A DNA stretch of 64,000 nt from Micromonospora marina (lineage in GTDB: Bacteria > Actinomycetota > Actinomycetes > Mycobacteriales > Micromonosporaceae). The DNA lies in contig NZ_FMCV01000025.1 of NCBI RefSeq assembly GCF_900091565.1, positions 1-64,000 of the forward strand. Direction: 5' to 3'. The position numbers were made by a program, and so were the translations under genes. Of this stretch, positions 1 through 7,670 are shown one piece after another; the stretch's first letter is position 1, and the number at the start of each line of letters is the position of its first letter. The notes under the pieces were generated by a model that did not search any database, was not told the DNA's origin, and was given only the letters and a program-made list of their open reading frames with translations.

Positions 1-156
1 GGTTTCCCGGGGTTATCCCAAAGCCTGGGGCAGGTTGCTCACGTGTTACTCACCCGTTCGCCGCTCGAGTACCCCGAAGGGCCTTTCCGCTCGACTTGCA
101 TGTGTTAAGCACGCCGCCAGCGTTCGTCCTGAGCCAGGATCAAACTCTCCAACAAA
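1..156 (-). rRNA. rrs: 16S rRNA gene, 5' end only (partial)
   Basis: Read on the minus strand, positions 150-125 give GGAGAGTTTGATCCTGGC followed by TCAGGACGAACG, the near-universal first bases of bacterial 16S rRNA (the 27F site). The next bases match the GCTGGCGGCGTGCTTAACAC block. The rest of the gene lies beyond the left edge. The mature 5' end is placed near 156 by comparison with other actinobacterial 16S genes and could be off by a few bases. Transcription comes from the promoters at 390-765. Confidence 0.97.
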
Positions 157-280
157 AACTTGTCGAACAGCAATCAACCTGACAACAAAAGTGTTGCCAA
201 AGGAATCCCAACCAGCAACCATCCCAAAGAACAGCCACCAGTCCGGGGTATAAAACAATTGGCACTGGCTTTACAAGCAC

Positions 281-310
281 CCTGTTGAGTTCTCAAAGAA
301 CAACCACACA
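281..310 (-). promoter_or_regulatory. rRNA leader boxA-like antitermination element
   Basis: The minus strand reads TGTTCTTTGAGAACTC here, the element that precedes 16S and 23S genes in many actinobacteria. Its TGTTCTTT core fits boxA, where Nus factors load to prevent early termination. It lies about 130 bases upstream of the 16S 5' end, inside the transcribed leader. The function is inferred from position and sequence. Confidence 0.7.
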
Positions 311-393
311 CCAACCGCAAGCCCCACACCGTGGAACCCCGACCGGGGCATTTCGTCCGCTCACCCGCCGCTCTCGCGCCGGGCACTTTTACT

Positions 394-422
394 ACGTTAC
401 CGCACCGTCTCCGCCGTGTCAA
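394..422 (-). promoter_or_regulatory. rRNA promoter nearest to 16S
   Basis: On the minus strand TTGACA (422-417) is separated by 17 bases from TAACGT (399-394). This is a near-consensus housekeeping sigma promoter reading toward the 16S gene. Transcription should start near 387, about 230 bases upstream of the mature 5' end. Confidence 0.8.
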
Positions 423-566
423 ACCGTGTGTCCCGGTCTGTCATGCTTCGTACGGGTTGGCGCCGATGAGCACGCGCAGCAGTCACCCGTCGCGCTTGAT
501 CATCGGATTTGGCAGGCCGGCCGCTGCGGTTTCCCGCCAGCTCGCCCGGTGCCCTGCCGGTCGACA

Positions 567-595
567 ACCTTACCCGGTCGGTTCCGCTCCGCCAA
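567..595 (-). promoter_or_regulatory. Upstream rRNA promoter (middle of three)
   Basis: On the minus strand TTGGCG (595-590), a 17-base spacer and TAAGGT (572-567) form a plausible sigma-70-type promoter facing the 16S gene. It is weaker by sequence than its neighbours but fits the multi-promoter arrangement usual for actinobacterial rRNA operons. Confidence 0.55.
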
Positions 596-734
596 ATCCG
601 CCCTGCGGCGTTTCGGCGAGCCCCACCCGGACCGCGTCCTTCAAGACCTGAAGCCTTGGTCGGACCCGACACCAGCCCTGCTCGGCGCTCCCGGTCTTTC
701 GTCCCGTTTGCCCCGTTCCGCGCTGGCAGAGAGA

Positions 735-764
735 AAGTTACGCGTCCCCAGGTTTGATCGTCAA
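735..764 (-). promoter_or_regulatory. Distal rRNA promoter
   Basis: On the minus strand TTGACG (764-759), an 18-base spacer and TAACTT (740-735) form a good promoter directed at the 16S gene. With the two promoters at 394-422 and 567-595 it explains the gene-free 157-873 interval, which otherwise holds only the transcribed leader. Confidence 0.65.
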
Positions 765-873
765 ATCGACGGGTGGCGGCGCGCGTCACACCCGTCCCGC
801 CGCGCGTCGACCAAGGAGTTGACCAAGGAGGTGACGTCCCGATCCGGGGCCCTCGGGGACACAAACTCCTTGA

Positions 874-1161
874 TCACCGGAGCGAGGGCCGCGGCGGTGA
901 GGGCGCGGGAGGGCTGGAAGGGCGGCGGGCGACGCGGTAGGCCCTGATGCCCAGGACTCCCACCGTCGTGCCGATGGCCAGGGACGCCGCGATCAGCAGG
1001 GCGTGTACCCACAGGAAGCCGGTCGGGCTGCCCTCGCCGACGGCACCGGCCGACCAGGCGCGCTCGTCGTTCCAGATGGCGACCGCGAACCTCGGCCAGA
1101 TCGCCCACGTCCAGGCGCCGACGGCGACCAGGAACAGCGACCAACCACGTGACAGAACCAT
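874..1161 (-). CDS. SCO4848-family small membrane protein
   Basis: A 95-residue protein with two hydrophobic helices: one near the start (LFLVAVGAWTWAIWP) and one in the second half (LLIAASLAIGTTVGVLG). They are separated by a polar loop containing DERAW and GSPTGF. This is the pattern of the SCO4848 family, conserved small actinobacterial membrane proteins of unknown role. The ATG at 1161 was chosen over a longer open frame because family homology begins at MVLSRG and the extra N-terminus is low-complexity. It is divergent from the PRC-barrel gene. The C-terminal tail rich in Pro, Ser and Arg is probably cytoplasmic. Confidence 0.75.
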   Translation of the reverse strand: MVLSRGWSLFLVAVGAWTWAIWPRFAVAIWNDERAWSAGAVGEGSPTGFLWVHALLIAASLAIGTTVGVLGIRAYRVARRPSSPPAPSPPRPSLR

Positions 1162-1282
1162 GGTCGGCCAGTATGCCAGCGCGCCGACCGCCCAGGTCAG
1201 GCCCGCGCTCCACGCGGCGCACGTTTCCGTTCCCGCCCCCGGGGCACTTTCCTGTCGAGCCGACTCGACGGAGGTGCCACCG

Positions 1283-1723
1283 ATGCAGCCGTTCAACCCG
1301 TGGACCTGGCGGGATCCGTCCGCCCTGGCCGGTGGGTACGACCAGACCCGGCCGGGAGACGTGCCGGAACAGCGCACCGGCGAGGCGGACGACGGCCCGG
1401 ACGCCCCCGGCCCGGGTACGCCGATCGACCTCACCGGCTACCGGGTGGAGGCGACGGACGGCCGGATCGGCTCCATCGACGAGGCGAGCGACGACGCCGA
1501 CGCGCGGTACCTGGTGGTGGACACCGGCCCGTGGATCTTCGGCAAGAAGGTGCTGCTGCCGGCCGGGACGGTGGCCCAGGTCGACCACCTGGAGCGCGTG
1601 GTGCACGTGGACCGCACCCGCGAGCAGGTGAAGGAGTCCCCCGCGTTCGACAGCGACCACTTCGCGCACCCCGACTACCGGGAGCGGGTCGGCAGCTACT
1701 ACACCGAAAGCTATCGACAGTAG
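1283..1723 (+). CDS. PRC-barrel domain protein
   Basis: A 146-residue soluble protein. After an acidic N-terminus, residues of about 50-110 form a PRC-barrel: DLTGYRVEATDGRIGSID, then a strand ending YLVVDTG, then the KVLLPAGTV strand. PRC-barrels are found in RimM and photosynthetic reaction-centre H subunits. Free-standing actinobacterial versions often carry a C-terminal segment with SPxFD and YYxxY like the one here (SPAFDSDHF, YYTESY) and are linked to stress or envelope roles without a proven biochemical function. The start is the ATG at 1283, preceded by GGAGG at 1270-1274. Confidence 0.8.
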   Translation: MQPFNPWTWRDPSALAGGYDQTRPGDVPEQRTGEADDGPDAPGPGTPIDLTGYRVEATDGRIGSIDEASDDADARYLVVDTGPWIFGKKVLLPAGTVAQVDHLERVVHVDRTREQVKESPAFDSDHFAHPDYRERVGSYYTESYRQ

Positions 1724-1947
1724 TGAGTCCGGCAGGAGGCAGCGACGCGGGCCGGTGAGCGGATACCGTGTGAGCCATGGTCCGGCCGCGCAGCTGCCTC
1801 CCGGAGACCCGCAGCGGTCTCCCGGGCCACGCTGTCGACGGCCGGGAGCAGATCCTCGACGTACTCCGTGCCGGCGGACTCCGTTTCCGCGTCGGCGGGC
1901 GATGGCGGCGCTCGTTCTGACGAGCCCGCTCCACCGACCCGGGCGAC

Positions 1948-2280
1948 CCTCGAAAGCCGCTGGTGACGGCGCTCGACCGGTTCCTGGACCCGATCCGGGA
2001 GCGCCGGGCCCGCTTCGAGGCGCAGCCCGGCCTGGTCGACGAACTGATCGTCACCGGCACCGAGCGGACCCGCGCCGAGGTGCGTCGCACGCTCGTCGAG
2101 GTGCGCCGGGCGATGGGTCTGAGCAGCGCGTACACCCAGGTGCGGCGCCGGGCCGAGCGCTACCGAAAGGCCGTCGCCACCTCGGCCCGACGGCGAACCG
2201 GTCCGGGGTACGCGCTTGCGCCGACCCCGGACCGGCCGGTTACGCTGACGACATGGCCAGCTCGCACGCGTACCCGATGA
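1948..2280 (+). pseudogene. trpS 3' remnant (C-terminus of tryptophanyl-tRNA synthetase)
   Basis: The frame around 1963-2200 encodes FLDPIRERRARFEAQPGLVD, then GTERTRAEV and AMGLSSAYTQVRRRAERYRK. This is the helical C-terminal tail of TrpRS. The Rossmann core with the HIGH and KMSKS motifs is absent: upstream of 1948 the frame shows no TrpRS similarity. The natural stop is also lost, since the frame runs on to 2280 through unrelated sequence. A GTG at 1963 could start a 105-residue product, but there is no ribosome site. I read it as debris of a deleted or transferred trpS gene. It overlaps the argS promoter region. Confidence 0.7.
2216..2246 (+). promoter_or_regulatory. Promoter of the argS leader transcript
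   Basis: TTGCGC (2216-2221), a 19-base spacer and TACGCT (2241-2246) form a housekeeping-type promoter. The -10 element ends six bases before an ATG at 2253, the spacing expected if transcription starts on that A. The transcript would then be leaderless and begin with the leader-peptide codons. Confidence 0.55.
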
Positions 2281-2342
2281 CGTCCTCCGACGTCCGGCTC
2301 GGCGCGCTGCGACGCCGGCGGTCCCGCGACCGCCTGCGCTGA
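2253..2342 (+). CDS. Arginine-rich leader peptide of argS
   Basis: A 29-codon frame (or 21 codons from the internal ATG at 2277) that ends RLGALRRRRSRDRLR and stops at 2342. Eight of the last 15 residues are Arg, including four in a row at 2310-2321, immediately upstream of the arginyl-tRNA synthetase gene. This is the layout of an amino-acid attenuator: ribosomes stall on Arg codons when charged tRNA-Arg is scarce and so alter folding of the RNA downstream. The ATG at 2253 fits a leaderless start from the promoter at 2216-2246. The peptide itself probably has no function after synthesis. Trp, Leu and Ile/Val leaders are established in actinobacteria; I do not recall an argS example. Confidence 0.6.
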   Translation: MASSHAYPMTSSDVRLGALRRRRSRDRLR

Positions 2343-2354
2343 GCCTTCCCTCCT

Positions 2355-2439
2355 GCGACCGGCGGATCGAGCCGCCGGTCGTCATCGATCGTCCTCGCTC
2401 CGCCGTCGCGTTCCCGTCAGGTGATCCGCGCGGCGGATC
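2355..2439 (+). promoter_or_regulatory. Competing RNA hairpins between the leader peptide and argS
   Basis: Hairpin A pairs CGACCGGCGG (2356-2365) with CCGCCGGTCG (2372-2381). Hairpin B pairs GATCCGC (2423-2429) with GCGGATC (2433-2439), 21 bases before the argS start. Alternative pairings exist. CCGGCGG also occurs inside the Arg codons (2315-2321) and can take the 3' arm of A. GCGGATC also occurs at 2362-2368 and can pair with the 5' arm of B, which disrupts both hairpins. Such mutually exclusive pairings are the hallmark of attenuation. Neither hairpin has a strong U tract, so control may be Rho-dependent or translational. Confidence 0.5.
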
Positions 2440-2460
2440 CACAGCGAGATCGGCGTACTC

Positions 2461-4179
2461 ATGGATCTTGAAAGGTTGCTTGCCGACCGGCTGGCGCCCG
2501 CGTTCGCGGCGGTGGCCGGCGGGCCGGTGGACCCGGCCGTGCGGCGCTCGCAGCACGCGGACTTCCAGTCGGACGCGGCGCTGGGGCTGGCTCGTCGGCT
2601 CGGCCGGCCACCGCGGGAGATCGCCGCGGAGGTACGGGAGCGCGCGTCGCTGGCCGACGTCTGCGCGGCGGTCGAGGTGTCCGGTCCGGGTTTCCTGAAC
2701 CTGACGGTGGCCGGGCACGCGCTCGGCGGGCTGGTGTCCGCACTGGCCGCCGATCCGCGGCTCGGTGTGCCGGTGGTGGCCGAGCCGGAGACGGTGGTGG
2801 TCGACTACTCGGGGCCGAACGTGGCGAAGGAGATGCACGTCGGGCACCTGCGGTCGACTGTGATCGGGGACGCGGCGGCGCGGACGCTGGAGTGGCTCGG
2901 GCACCGGGTGCTGCGCGCGAACCACCTCGGCGACTGGGGCACTCCGTTCGGCATGCTGATCGAGCACCTGCTCGACCTGGGCGAAGCCGGGGCGGCGCAG
3001 GAGCTGTCGATGGGTGACCTGGACGGGTTCTACCGGGCGGCGCGGGCGAAGTTCGACGACGACCCGGCGTTCCAGGAACGGTCGCGGCAGCGGGTGGTGG
3101 CGTTGCAGGGCGGCGACCCGGCGACGCTGCGGCTGTGGCGGCTGCTGGTGACGCAGTCGGAGAGCTATTTCCTGACTGTGTACGACCTGCTCGACGTGAC
3201 GCTGACCGGCGACGACTTCCGGGGTGAGAGCAGCTACCACGACCAGCTCGCGCCGACTGTCGAGGAGCTGGACCGGCTCGGGCTGCTGCGGCGAAGCGAC
3301 GGCGCGGACTGCGTGTTCCCGCCCGGCTCGGTGGGGCGGGACGGCGAGCCGTTGCCGCTGATCGTGCGCAAGTCCGACGGCGGGTACGGCTATCCGGCCA
3401 CCGATCTGGCCGCGCTGCGGCACCGGACCGGCGCGCTCGGCGCCACCCGGCTGCTCTACGTGGTGGGGCTGCCGCAGCGGCGGCACTTCGAGATGGTGTT
3501 CGCGGTCGGCGCGCAGGCCGGCTGGCTGGCCGCGCCGGTGCGGGCCGAGCACGTCGGGTTCGGTTCGATCCTCGGTCCGGACGGGCGGATGCTGCGCAGC
3601 CGGGCCGGCGGGTCGGTGAAGCTGGTCGGGCTGCTGACCGAGGCGGTCCAGCGGGCCACCGCGCTGGCCCGGGAGCGCAACCCGGAGCTGGGCGTGGCCG
3701 AGGCCGCCGCTGTGGGGCGCGCGGTGGGCATCGGCGCGGTCCTGTACGCCGACCTGTCCGGGGACCGGCACAAGGACTACGTGCTGGACTGGGAGCGGAT
3801 GCTGTCGCTGGACGGGAACACCGCGCCGTACCTCCAGTACGCGTACTCCCGGGTCCGGTCGATCTTCCGGCGGGCCGGCGCGGCGGCGCGGCCGGACGCG
3901 GAGGTCTCGCTCGCCGAGCCGGCCGAGCGGGCGCTCGCGATGGAGCTGGTCGGCTTCGCCGCTGTGGTCGAGGAGGTGGCGGGCAGCCTGGAGTTCCACC
4001 GCCTGACCGCCTACCTGCACCGGCTGGCGGTCGCGTTCAGCGCGTTCTACGAGCGCTGCCCGGTGCTGCGGGCGGAGGGACCGGTGCGGGAGAGCCGGCT
4101 CGTGTTGTGCGAGCTGACCGGGCAGGTGCTGCGGCAGGGCCTGGACCTACTCGGCATCCGTACCCCGGAACGGCTCTGA
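2461..4179 (+). CDS. argS: Arginyl-tRNA synthetase
   Basis: A 572-residue class I synthetase that charges tRNA-Arg in the cytoplasm. The N-terminal Add1 domain (about 1-95) is followed by the catalytic core: SGPNVAKEMHVGHLRS carries the HIGH-like HVGH motif at about residue 126. The KMSKS-equivalent loop appears as GRMLRSRAGGSV near residue 377, a degenerate form common in ArgRS. The C-terminal helical anticodon-binding domain contains YLQYAYSRVRSI and ends normally. Length matches the family (about 550-590). The ATG at 2461 starts the expected N-terminus. The ribosome site is weak, consistent with control by the upstream leader and hairpins. Confidence 0.95.
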   Translation: MDLERLLADRLAPAFAAVAGGPVDPAVRRSQHADFQSDAALGLARRLGRPPREIAAEVRERASLADVCAAVEVSGPGFLNLTVAGHALGGLVSALAADPRLGVPVVAEPETVVVDYSGPNVAKEMHVGHLRSTVIGDAAARTLEWLGHRVLRANHLGDWGTPFGMLIEHLLDLGEAGAAQELSMGDLDGFYRAARAKFDDDPAFQERSRQRVVALQGGDPATLRLWRLLVTQSESYFLTVYDLLDVTLTGDDFRGESSYHDQLAPTVEELDRLGLLRRSDGADCVFPPGSVGRDGEPLPLIVRKSDGGYGYPATDLAALRHRTGALGATRLLYVVGLPQRRHFEMVFAVGAQAGWLAAPVRAEHVGFGSILGPDGRMLRSRAGGSVKLVGLLTEAVQRATALARERNPELGVAEAAAVGRAVGIGAVLYADLSGDRHKDYVLDWERMLSLDGNTAPYLQYAYSRVRSIFRRAGAAARPDAEVSLAEPAERALAMELVGFAAVVEEVAGSLEFHRLTAYLHRLAVAFSAFYERCPVLRAEGPVRESRLVLCELTGQVLRQGLDLLGIRTPERL

Positions 4180-4339
4180 GGCCGAGGGGTCACCGGAAAA
4201 CCGTGCAGCGGCTAGCGTGACGCATCGACCGAACGAGAGGGAGGCGACGATGGCGGATCGGCGCGCGGTACTCGCTCGGCCGAGGCGCTCGGGCGGGTCT
4301 GCACGGCGGTGGAGGAGTTCGTCGCCGGCCACTGACGGG

Positions 4340-4447
4340 TCAGCGGCGACTCCGCCGCGTCCACACCACCGCCACCACTGCCGCGATGAGCGGCAGCAGG
4401 CAGCAGAGCGCCAGGACGGACAGCTGCCACGGCTTGATCGCTCCCAT
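4340..4447 (-). CDS. Small single-helix membrane protein (35 aa)
   Basis: An ATG at 4447 opens a 35-codon frame: MGAIKPWQLSVLALCC, then LLPLIAAVVAVVW, ending TRRSRR. It has the shape of a type I or tail-anchored micro-protein: a short polar start, one helix of about 20 hydrophobic residues, and a basic cytoplasmic tail. Proteins beginning MGAIKPW with this layout recur in actinobacteria without known function. A TATCAT element ends eight bases upstream of the ATG on the minus strand, suggesting a leaderless transcript. The gene is isolated between argS and the DUF4287 gene. Confidence 0.6.
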   Translation of the reverse strand: MGAIKPWQLSVLALCCLLPLIAAVVAVVWTRRSRR

Positions 4448-4471
4448 GGCGGGAATGATAGAACGCTCTCG

Positions 4472-4765
4472 CTAGGCTGACGCCCGGGCGGCCCTGCCGT
4501 CCAGCCACAGCGTGTCGCTGTCGTCGCGGTGGGAGCCGGTGGATCCGACGTGCTTGGCGCTGATCTTCGGCCCGTTCCTGATCACGTGCACGAGGGCCAT
4601 CGCGTGTCCCCGGCCGAGGCCGTACTCGTCCTTGAGCCAGCCCACGATCACGCCCGCCTTGACGTCGGCCGCGTCGTAGCCGCGCTCCCTGGCCTCGTCG
4701 ACCAGGACGCGCGGGGTCTTGCCGGTCTTGTCCTCGATCGCGTCGAGGTACGCCTGGAAGGACAT
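4472..4765 (-). CDS. DUF4287 domain-containing protein
   Basis: A 97-residue soluble protein. MSFQAYLDAIEDKTGKTP, then the segment containing YGLGRGHAMALVHV, match DUF4287, a small helical domain found alone or before DUF5655 in many bacteria; its biochemical role is unknown. The ATG at 4765 was chosen because family similarity begins there and AAAGG lies eight bases upstream. A 21-residue extension to 4828 shows no conservation. The C-terminus (SHRDDSDTLWLDGR) is polar. Confidence 0.8.
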   Translation of the reverse strand: MSFQAYLDAIEDKTGKTPRVLVDEARERGYDAADVKAGVIVGWLKDEYGLGRGHAMALVHVIRNGPKISAKHVGSTGSHRDDSDTLWLDGRAARASA

Positions 4766-5183
4766 CTGCCCAACCTTTCGCTCGGTGGTGACGGCCTCCA
4801 CCCTCCCGGGGTGGGCGGCTCCGATCAACGACGGACCGGATCACCGTCGTTGTCTCCGGGGCAACGATCGGGCTCACCGGATCTCGGTTGTACGCGCTCA
4901 GCGCTGGCGGGTGAGGAGTCCGAGGCCCCTCCGCTGACCAGGGGATTCGGGGTGGACGATTTCTGGCGAAGTCTGAACTTTTGATTCGTGGCCTAGATAG
5001 GCAAAAAGGCGCATAATTGATCCCTTACGGTCGCTCCCCCGGGCGACGACGACGCCGGCCGGCGAACCGTCCAAAAGGCACCCTCTCCCCACCGGTGGGT
5101 CGATGGCGCTGGATTCCCAAAGCCACTAGGTTGGCCGTCGCCGCTGTGCTCGGCCGGCGCATTCACGAACCTAAGGAACACTC
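4766..5183. other. Intergenic region upstream of the fxs operon
   Basis: I see no gene here. The right part must carry the promoter of fxsA; TAGGTT at 5127-5132 is a possible -10 element with a poor -35 about 17 bases upstream. AAGGAA at 5172-5177 is an acceptable ribosome site for fxsA, with six bases between it and the ATG at 5184. No strong terminator or repeat was found. Confidence 0.4.
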
Positions 5184-5357
5184 ATGACAACCGCACCCGT
5201 GCGCCAGGATGAGCCCCCGGTCTCGCTGGGCAGGGTCCGCGCGGAGCCGCTCGACCGGCTGTCCGCCGCGGACATCTCCCCCATCGTGCGCCGGGTGATG
5301 GCGGCTCACCTCGATCAGACCCGCATCCCGGCGGCGAAGTTCTCGTCGTTCATCTGA
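5184..5357 (+). CDS. fxsA: FxSxx-COOH RiPP precursor peptide
   Basis: A 57-residue peptide ending IPAAKFSSFI, so its last five residues fit the F-x-S-x-x-COOH signature exactly (F-S-S-F-I). The N-terminal part (SLGRVRAEPLDRLSAADIS, then PIVRRVMAAHL) is the leader recognised by the maturase. In this family a partner radical SAM enzyme crosslinks the C-terminal Phe ring to a neighbouring side chain to make a cyclophane. The gene is followed after six bases by the fused maturase gene, with which it must be cotranscribed. The core is unusual in carrying two Phe residues (positions 53 and 56), giving two possible crosslink sites. Confidence 0.9.
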   Translation: MTTAPVRQDEPPVSLGRVRAEPLDRLSAADISPIVRRVMAAHLDQTRIPAAKFSSFI

Positions 5358-5363
5358 TCCGCG

Positions 5364-7670
5364 ATGCCTCCGGGGCCCGCCCGCGCGGCGCTCACCGAGT
5401 TCGTCCTCAAGGTGCACGCCAGGTGTGACCTGGCGTGCGACCACTGCTACGTCTACGAACACGCCGACCAGAGCTGGCGCCGCCGCCCGGTGCGGATGAC
5501 GCCGGAGGTGCTCCGGGCCGCGGCCGGGCGGATCGCCGGACACGCTGCGGCCCACGGCCTGCCGGACGTCACGGTGATCCTGCACGGCGGGGAACCGCTG
5601 CTGCTCGGCGCCGAGCGGCTGGGCGAGGTGCTCGCGGGCCTCCGGCGCGTCATCGACCCGGTCACCCGGCTCCGGCTCGGCATGCAGACCAACGGCGTCC
5701 TGCTCTCCGAGCGGCTCTGCGACCTGCTCGCCGACCACGACGTCGCGGTCGGCGTGTCGCTCGACGGCGACCGGGCCGCCAACGACCGGCACCGGCGCTT
5801 CCGGTCCGGCGCCGGCAGCTACGACCAGGTGCTGCGCGCGCTCGCCCTGCTGCGCCGCCCGGAATACCGGCGGATCTACTCCGGCCTGCTCTGCACAGTG
5901 GACGTGCGCAACGACCCGATCGCGGTGTACGAGTCCCTGCTCGCCCAGAATCCTCCGCGGATCGACTTCCTGCTCCCGCACGCCACCTGGGACGACCCGC
6001 CGTGGCGGCCGGCCGGCGGCGGCACCGCGTACGCGGGCTGGCTGCGCGCCGTCTACGACCGCTGGCGGGCCGACGGACGGCCCGTGTCCGTGCGTCTCTT
6101 CGACTCGCTGCTGTCCACCGCCGGGGGCGGACCCAGCGGCACCGAGTGGCTCGGTCTCGACCCGGTCGACCTGGCGGTGATCGAGACGGACGGCGAGTGG
6201 GAGCAGGCGGACTCGCTCAAGACCGCGTACGACGGCGCGCCCGCCACCGGCATGACCGTCTTCTCGCACGCGGCCGACGACGTGGCGGCCAACCCGCTCC
6301 TGGCCCGCCGCCGCTCCGGCCGGGCCGGGCTCAGCGACGAGTGCCGGCGGTGCCCGGTGGTCGACCAGTGCGGTGGCGGACTCTTCGCCCACCGGTACGG
6401 CGCCGGGCACTTCGACCATCCGAGTGTCTACTGCGCCGATCTGAAAGAGCTGGTCGTGCACGTGAACGAGAACCCACCGGCACCCGTCCGGCTCGACGCC
6501 GGCCTGCCCGACGACTTCATCGACCGCCTCGCGGCCCTGACCGGCGACCGGGTCGCCATCGGCCGGCTCGTGGAGGCACAGATCGCCATCGTCCGCGCGC
6601 TGCTCGCCGAGGTGGCCGACCGGCTGCCCGCCGGTGGGGCCGGAGCCGACGGCTGGGCGGCGCTGACCGCCCTCGACCGCGGTGCGCCGGAGTCCGTGGC
6701 GCGGATCGCGGCGCACCCGTACGTGCGGGCCTGGGCCGTGGACTGCCTCGCCGGCACCGGCACCGGCGCCCGGCTGGGACCGGACCACCTCAACGCGCTC
6801 GCCGTCGCCGCCGCGCTCGACGCCGGCACCCCGGTACGCCTCGACGTACCGGTGCGGTCCGGCCGCCTGCACCTGCCGACAGTGGGCACCGTCCTGCTGC
6901 CCGAGGTGGGCGACGGCGCCGCCCGGGTCGAGACCGGCCCGGGTTCGCTGCGGGTGACCGCCGGGGACGTGACGGCGGTGATCCGTCCCGGCACGCCAGG
7001 CGACGCGCCGAGGTGGTGGCCGGCCCGCGCCCTCACCACGCCGGACGTGAGCGTCCTGCTGGAGGACGCCGACCCGCACCGCGACTGCCACCGGCTGCCC
7101 GCCGGTGACCGCCTCGACGACGCCGCGGCCGGGCGCTGGGCCGAGACGTTCGCGGCGGCGTGGCAGGTGATCCGGGACGAGGTGCCGGGCCATGCCGAGG
7201 AACTGCGTACCGGGCTGCGGGCCGTGGTCCCGTTACGGCGCAGCGGCGCGGGTGTCAGCGAGGCGTCGACCGCGCGGCAGGCGTTCGGCGGTGTCGCGGC
7301 CACGGAGACCGACGCCGGTTCGCTCGCGGTGCTGCTCGTGCACGAGTTCCAGCACAGCAAGATGAACGCGCTGCTGGACATCTGCGACCTGGTCGACGGC
7401 ACCCGGACGATCGGCATCACGGTGGGCTGGCGGCCCGACCCGCGGCCCGCGGAGGCCGTCCTGCACGGCATCTACGCGCACGCGGCGGTGGCCGGCATCT
7501 GGCGGATCCGGGCCGACCGCCAGGTCGACGGCGCGCAGGCGGTCTACCGCCGGTACCGCGACTGGACGGCCGAGGCGATCGGCGCGCTGCAGCGGGCGGA
7601 CGCGCTCACCCCGGCGGGCTCGCGGCTGGTCCGGCAGGTCGAGCGTTCGATGTCCGGGTGGCCGGCGTGA
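5364..7670 (+). CDS. fxsB: FxsBH: radical SAM/SPASM cyclophane maturase fused to a HExxH domain
   Basis: A 768-residue fusion. The N-terminal radical SAM domain has CDLACDHC (Cys21, 25, 28) for the 4Fe-4S cluster and HGGEPLL as the GGE motif. A SPASM region with CRRCPVVDQCGGG near residues 330-345 binds auxiliary clusters. From about residue 370 onward lies the HExxH extension of the FxSxx systems, with an intact HEFQH at 660-664 and the downstream WRPDPRP-x-HGIYAH signature. The radical SAM part is expected to install the aryl crosslink on FxsA. The extension belongs to a family with proposed beta-hydroxylase activity, and here the metal ligands are kept, so a second modification is possible. 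Its stop overlaps the next gene by four bases (GTGA). Confidence 0.9.
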   Translation: MPPGPARAALTEFVLKVHARCDLACDHCYVYEHADQSWRRRPVRMTPEVLRAAAGRIAGHAAAHGLPDVTVILHGGEPLLLGAERLGEVLAGLRRVIDPVTRLRLGMQTNGVLLSERLCDLLADHDVAVGVSLDGDRAANDRHRRFRSGAGSYDQVLRALALLRRPEYRRIYSGLLCTVDVRNDPIAVYESLLAQNPPRIDFLLPHATWDDPPWRPAGGGTAYAGWLRAVYDRWRADGRPVSVRLFDSLLSTAGGGPSGTEWLGLDPVDLAVIETDGEWEQADSLKTAYDGAPATGMTVFSHAADDVAANPLLARRRSGRAGLSDECRRCPVVDQCGGGLFAHRYGAGHFDHPSVYCADLKELVVHVNENPPAPVRLDAGLPDDFIDRLAALTGDRVAIGRLVEAQIAIVRALLAEVADRLPAGGAGADGWAALTALDRGAPESVARIAAHPYVRAWAVDCLAGTGTGARLGPDHLNALAVAAALDAGTPVRLDVPVRSGRLHLPTVGTVLLPEVGDGAARVETGPGSLRVTAGDVTAVIRPGTPGDAPRWWPARALTTPDVSVLLEDADPHRDCHRLPAGDRLDDAAAGRWAETFAAAWQVIRDEVPGHAEELRTGLRAVVPLRRSGAGVSEASTARQAFGGVAATETDAGSLAVLLVHEFQHSKMNALLDICDLVDGTRTIGITVGWRPDPRPAEAVLHGIYAHAAVAGIWRIRADRQVDGAQAVYRRYRDWTAEAIGALQRADALTPAGSRLVRQVERSMSGWPA

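Noticed and set aside
1777..1920. A 47-codon frame beginning MVRPRSCLPE upstream of the trpS remnant
   Set aside because: No homology or ribosome site is visible and its composition is generic.
1711..4020. A 769-codon open frame antisense to argS
   Set aside because: It is Arg/Pro/Gly/His-rich with no domain and mirrors the high-GC codon pattern of argS, a standard shadow.
4253..4335. A short frame ending SAEALGRVCTAVEEFVAGH after a good ribosome site and ATG in another frame
   Set aside because: It looks like the tail of a small frameshifted gene, but no family is recognisable and the start and body are in different frames. Too little to annotate.
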